26,495 nt of DNA from Mnemiopsis leidyi (Eukaryota; Ctenophora; Tentaculata; Lobata; Bolinopsidae), in contig JH153850.1 of assembly GCA_000226015.1 (NCBI GenBank), forward strand, positions 144,908-171,402, written 5' to 3'. Within the stretch, counting starts at the first letter, position 1. Each line of letters opens with the position of its first letter. This document shows, one piece after another, positions 21,753 to 26,495 of this stretch. The notes under the pieces were generated by a model, which worked only from the letters and a program-made list of their open reading frames with translations, was not told where the DNA came from and did not search any database. Both the position numbers and the translations under genes were made by a program.

Positions 21753-21916
21753 ACTCTGCTTCATGTCCTGAGTCGTCTCATGATGATGCAGACACTTATG
21801 CTGATTTGGAATTCCTTGGTGAGAGGAATAAGGATGGTTTGGTGTTCAATAATTCAAATGTTATAGGTCGGGATGATTCTATTTATAGCACAGTTACTGA
21901 GAATAGTAAACAGTGA
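21752..21916 (+). other. Open extension in a shifted frame just after the receptor's stop
   Basis: Immediately beyond the stop of the plus-strand receptor, another frame stays open for 54 codons to TGA at 21914-21916. It codes DSASCPESSHDDADTYADLE, later DDSIYSTVTENSKQ, i.e. two more tyrosine motifs (YADL, YSTV) in the same acidic style as the tail. It looks like the former or real C-terminus, separated by a one-base frame difference. A changed stop in this allele and an assembly indel are both possible. Confidence 0.6.
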
Positions 21917-23270
21917 ACATATCATTAACTTATCTTCGAGCTTCTGAAGTAAATAGAATAGAATAAGACGCGAGTCAGTACCGCTTTACTTTTTTTCAAA
22001 TATTTGTATCACTATAATTGCTGTAAGTTTATTTCTGATTTGTATTCTGATCTTAATTTGTACTGTAATAACAAGTTTAACAACTGATTGTTATTATTTC
22101 ATGGAATTCAAATATTTCATCTGCAACAAAACGAAAAAGTGTAAAGAAATTGTGAACAAAACATGTTCAAACTGTTTTCGAAGAACTATTTTAGCTTTTC
22201 AAACATTTGTAATTACAATGCAAACATGATTATCATTATACATAATGTATAAAGTCACTAGTGGCTACTCACATATTTGAGACTGGTCGATTTCGTTGTT
22301 TTCCAAGATCCATTCCTCGGTAACCTCATCCAGGTACTTACATTCCATTTTGTGATCTACGAGAGACGCTCTCTGCCCTCTGGCGATGGAAAGTTAAAAT
22401 CGGTACTGCGATACATAGAATTGATTAGAGTATGTTTTCACAACTTTTTTAATCATTGAGTCACACTTTTTCTTTATATTAGAATGAGAGGTGAGAGCGT
22501 TCAACAGGACACCAACAAGAAAATTTCGCGAAAAATTGCACAAAACCATTGATTCCATTTTCTTTACGTTGCCATTAATCGTAAGAGTGGCTCGTATACG
22601 AGTTACTCTTACGTTTAACGTACTTTAAACTTTCGGTTCATAACTTTGTTCGATGTGTTCCTTTGATATCATCTCCTTGTGATTGTAATGTTCAACTGCA
22701 GTGCAAACTTTATACAACAAAAACTCGGTTTTACATTTTACAAGTCTTGAAAAGATGGAGATATCTTTATATATTATGGCTATTAGCTTTGCAGCAGGGT
22801 TATGAAAAGGGTGAAAAGTAAAACACAAACACAAACAGACGCGTCATTTTTGAGGCTCGACCATGGTATCAACTACGAAGTAAGGCTTTAGCATTTATTT
22901 TTTGCTTTAAACCACGCCATAACTTTGCCAGGAACGCTATTTAGTATTTAGCCCTGGCTTAGACATCTAGTCACCGGAGAATCAAGACTACCACGAAAAA
23001 CATTAGTACCTTCTATATGACAATGTTCATGCCGGTAGTGACTAGTGATACATCGGTAGTAAAAAGTTTAGACGACCGCGTGTAGGCAACGAGAAGCATC
23101 GTAAATCTTATACAGAATGAAAAGAACATTTCACAGCACAATAAACCATAGGAGGTCCAGAAAGTATGTTGTTTGATTTTTTGATGAAAATTTATCCAGC
23201 ATTCAGTGGATCAATAATTTACACCCATTAAAACTGCAATCTCCACAAGGCAAGGAAGCGGGACTAGTGA
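21917..23270. other. Intergenic stretch without a supported gene; contains one palindrome
   Basis: Apart from the 34-bp palindrome at 22580-22613 I see only AT-rich sequence. Short open frames at 22277-22459 (plus) and 22625-22834 (minus) have no recognisable motif and no splice partners that I could find. TTTATT at 22894-22899 could be a polyadenylation signal for the minus-strand GPCR, at a rather long distance. Confidence 0.5.
22580..22613. repeat. 34-bp palindrome centred on CTCGTATACGAG
   Basis: CGTAAGAGT-GG and TT-ACTCTTACG flank a perfect 12-bp palindrome, CTCGTATACGAG. Only two symmetric positions differ (GG against TT), which as RNA would still pair as G-U. So 30 of 34 bases match exactly. 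It could be a dimeric protein-binding site, a hairpin in a transcript or a recent foldback. Confidence 0.75.
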
Positions 23271-24652
23271 CTACATGGTGACGGTCCTTCTAAGATACCT
23301 CCTGGATTCCTGAGAAGTGGAGCTTGCCAACAGACCTAGAGACTTCCTGCCTGACTGCTCCCTTATTTCTTTACCCACTCCTCCGTCTATCTTAAGGTTT
23401 CTAAACAACCAAAATCTAAAGCCATCCATCCGGAAATAATACATTACAGGGTTCAACATAGCGTTGAGAACAGTGAAGTGAAGCCTACTGAGAATCCACG
23501 TGTAACCCGCAATGTAGAGTCTCGTGACAGCATCAGACGCTGATTGCTCCGAACTTGAGTCGGACAAGCCGTCGTAGTACGACTTGAGACCGACAATGTC
23601 CTTGAGTACGATAATAAAGAAGGGGAGGTTGCAGAAGAGAAATATTGAGGTGAAAATAGCGACGGTTATGGAGGCTTTTCTCTTCTCCTTGGTTATGCTA
23701 GTCATCCTTGTTGAAGTTATGTTGTATTTGTTACTTTTGTGTCTTTCTTGAATCAAAGCAAAGCGACGCATCCTCAGTTCTTTGTCGCTTGAAAGTGTAC
23801 AAGTGCTGGTACTGGTAGCCTGATCCTCACATTCTGTGATTGAGTTCATGTTGATGTTACGCCAAGGTTTTGGGATGGCATCCGATTCGGTTTTTCTCCT
23901 TGTGAGTTTGTTCCAAGTACCAACTTCTCTCCTTGTAGCTGACATAACACTTATGCTCTTTCTCGTTAGCCGGGAAATATAGTTCTCTGATCCGGAGCAA
24001 GACCGGATCTTGGATACTGTGATGAGGAAACTGAAAAACGTCAGAATCGGAGGAACCCCGGACTCCACAGTAAAGGCTACGTATTTAATCATCATACCCA
24101 TTCGCGTACCATTCTCACCGAACCAGTCGTAACAATACGCCACATCAGAGCTGTACTGACTGATGAGATTAAGAGAAGGGGTGACGGCCACAACCAGGTT
24201 CTTTAACATGAGAAAGACTGTGTAGACGAGAACTGACGCCAAAACTGCTTGTTTTTGACTTTGTAGAAGGGAAACGAGATGAGGATGCACCTAGTGATGC
24301 TGAGCAGGAGAACGAGATACATAGAGATGATCTGGAGATACCTGAAAGTTATGTTCCAGATCGTACAGAACGCTTGGCTGTTGAACATGACTGGTTTACG
24401 TTCTAAAAACAGGCTGATAGCTACGGGGAAGCCTGTCAAGCTTGTGGCGATGTCTACCGCGCATATCATTGAGTAGAGGCAAGGTGCAAGACCTGTCTTC
24501 TCGTTGCTGCGGAAGTAAGCACAGGAGGCGGTGTTGCCTAGGAAACCGAGGATGCTGAAGAGGAGGAGGCTGATGGAGAGGGCCTTGTCGCAGGAGGTGC
24601 AGTGCAGCGGACCAGGCAGCATGTCCACGTGAGAGTTGTATTCTCCTTCCAT
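23271..24652 (-). CDS. Class A (rhodopsin-type) GPCR, frame broken once in this copy
   Basis: The ATG at 24652 opens MEGEYNSHVDMLPGPLHC. TM1 has the GN pair (LLFSILGFLGNTASC); TM2 has its Asp (CAVDIATSLTGFP); TM3 starts with Cys and ends SITRC, in the DRY position, followed by ISFPFYKVK. The rest lies in the next frame from about 24260: TM4 QAVLASVLVYTVFLM, Cys-bearing loop 2 (AYCYDWFG), TM5 VPPILTFFSFLITVSK, a long basic third loop of about 110 residues, TM6 ITVAIFTSIFLFCNLPFFII, TM7 with NPVMYYF, and a short tail to TAG at 23271. The frames overlap at 24203-24290; the change lies near a run of five T at 24252-24256 and fits one missing base. No intron explains it. The ligand cannot be assigned. 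DRY replaced by ITR suggests a divergent, lineage-specific receptor. Confidence 0.8.
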
Positions 24653-26429
24653 CTGGGGTTTGTTAGGGGCAGGGTCATTTTCAAATATGCTGATTATTCT
24701 ATGAAACTGAGTCTTAAAACCTTGAAAATAGTGCCATGTTAATACATGTGCATATATGCATCTTTATATATAAAGATAGGGGAACGATTTCAAAACAGAG
24801 GCTCTAACACTCTCGGATTGCGGCTGATTTTTTAGCACATATTGGACAGGGCCCATGTTACATATACTCTGTCACAATGATCTACTTCACTGACCTACTA
24901 AACTGGAATTTCAAAAGAACAAGCAATCATGCCAACTATAGGCTATAAAACAATAGTGAACTTTAACAGGAATGCATTATAATCAATACTAGGTATTTAG
25001 CAAGCCACAATAGAAGCTCTGAGTATTAATGCTAGAAATGATGTAATGTTAAAAGATTTAAAGCAATTGAAACTTTAAATTAAATACATAAGGAGACAAA
25101 TATTCTACCGAAGGACAAGCGAAATAAAACTTAGCCATACTATAGAGTATCAACGTAGATTGACACTTTGTTTACATTAAGAAGTTCAAGGTTCATTGCT
25201 CGCATTTTTTGAATAAGCAAACCAACACACAATTCTGATCAATAAATTAGGGCACTTCGTAATATGCATTGCATATTATGCAATGACATCAACATTATTG
25301 ACGATAACTTTCTTACGTCTCGATTTGAAAAAAATAGTGGCTATAACTAAAAGAAATCTGATAATAGATGGTTGTCATTTATAACATCAATAAAACGGTT
25401 AGTCGATATCAGGCCAACATCCGACAGTCCTATTAATAAGCACAACAGCAGTAAACTGTTCTTCACCGTTTGTTCCTTGGCTAGATAAAAAAAGCGATTC
25501 AATGAGCTTTAGATTCTCGAGAGATTATTTATACCACTGTTTTTATGTAAACGTTAAACAATAGGATATGATTCCGGGTAGCTACGATGAAAAGAAAAAT
25601 AGACGCATTCACATAGTTGAACTTGAGCGGTGTATACCTGTCTAGTCTTATTGAATTATTCTGCTAAACTGTATTATTCCCATACTAATGCTAGTCGCTA
25701 ACTCCTAGACAATTAGCAACAAATTAATGAAACATTGATTAGGCAGTTTAACGATCTTTCTGGTCTCGAAGTCAATGAATACATACTAAGATTCAAGAAA
25801 TTTCTATCAACCTGGGAGCCCACGATCTGTAATATAAGTAAAGAAAAAGTTGACCTGATGAGCACTTGAATATGATGAGACAACTTATTACAAGATCTCA
25901 ATAATGGTTATTTGCCCTAAGTAGTAACGGTAGTGTATTGCTAAATTGGCTATCAGTGAGAAATGGGAATCCTGTCCGTTCAAGTATCTGCTTAGTACAT
26001 ATCATTTAGCTTGGTTAAGTCTTCGGTTCATCCTTATCAGCATAACACCACCCACAAGAGTCATGTCATTGTTACTTTGTTACTCGGAGAACCAGATGTA
26101 AAATCTATGCTAAGCAGACGGTTGTTGTTAGTAAAACCGGGCTCCAGCGATAGAAACGTTCTAAAAGGAAAGTACCAACTATCAATATCCTTTAACTACT
26201 TTACCTGCAAAACTAAGTCAAGTTTACAACTTACAAAACAACAATATCTATGGAGTTAAGAGGTCCACAAGAGGTTGACACTGGTGCAGGCATCATGAAT
26301 GATTAAACGAAAATTTTGGAAATATACTCAATATGCAGATCTTGCGAAGAGGGGCCCAGGCGTCATTCATCCCATAATTATCGTGCATTGTTAGGCGTGC
26401 ATTGCGGAGTAGGAGCAGGACAAGAAAGG
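24653..26429. other. Non-coding stretch, nothing identified
   Basis: No exon, RNA gene or element can be supported in this 1.8 kb. It should contain the GPCR's 5' region. An open frame at 26011-26259 has no motif. A small near-palindrome, AATATGCATTGCATATT, lies at 25261-25277. Confidence 0.5.
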
Positions 26430-26430
26430 N

Positions 26431-26495
<65 letters not shown>
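26431..26495. repeat. GA dinucleotide microsatellite running off the window
   Basis: At least 32 GA units follow one unresolved base (n at 26430) and continue to the end of the window, so the true length is unknown. The n suggests a joined or low-quality assembly point. Confidence 0.97.

Noticed and set aside
22625-22834. 69-codon minus-strand open frame with a charged C-terminus
   Set aside because: No known motif, no start context or splice partner; cannot be told from chance.
24203-24290. Programmed frameshift or tiny intron in the GPCR
   Set aside because: No slippery heptamer with a clear following structure and no GT-AG pair of workable size; a one-base indel is simpler.
26011-26259. 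82-codon plus-strand open frame near the end
   Set aside because: No domain, no splice context, ordinary composition for AT-rich spacer.
1-26495. tRNA, rRNA, operon or bacterial-type signals
   Set aside because: None seen; genes are spliced and arranged as in animal nuclear DNA.

Overview
The window reads as nuclear DNA of an early-branching animal, most likely a cnidarian and perhaps a hydrozoan. The reasons are AT-rich spacers, many short GT-AG introns, animal-only families (Notch-ligand DSL modules, a class A GPCR, a centrosomal leucine-rich-repeat protein, a double cyclic-nucleotide-binding protein) and an old Tc1/mariner copy. The phylum is an inference; no RNA gene or mitochondrial marker is present to fix it.

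Layout. 1-2.4 kb: repeats (a CCCGGTC-rich patch, a CGTATTAC tandem, a pair of direct repeats about 95 bp long, a foldback element with three GC-capped hairpins), plus two probable 5' exons and a minisatellite that starts at the second exon's splice donor. 4.1-10.2 kb, plus strand: a CNBD2-like gene. I could chain 13 exons by reading phase; intron 5 holds a second minisatellite copied from an exon end and its donor. 10.7-14.55 kb, minus strand: a CEP72-like gene, ten exons chained by phase with the first exon not found, in convergent arrangement with CNBD2. One of its introns carries a decayed Tc1/mariner transposase.

15.0-21.9 kb is the most interesting part. Two related two-exon receptor genes lie head to head about 1.8 kb apart. 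Each has a tiny signal-peptide exon and one large exon coding an MNNL-like N-terminal domain, a run of DSL-like cysteine modules (3 in the minus gene, about 10 in the plus gene), one membrane span and a long tail with nine YxxI/L/V motifs. The plus gene has one strict ITAM-spaced pair. The minus gene has five regular 26-residue repeats, each with one tyrosine motif. Notch ligands normally have one DSL domain and no such tail, so this looks like a separate receptor family built from Notch-ligand parts. Immune, phagocytic or self-recognition signalling is my inference, not something the sequence proves.

23.3-24.65 kb, minus strand: a class A GPCR whose reading frame is broken once in this copy, next to a short homopolymer. 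The last 1.8 kb shows no gene and ends in a GA microsatellite beside an unresolved base. The cilium/centrosome/sperm-type genes (CNBD2, CEP72) and the receptor pair are neighbours but show no evident functional link.
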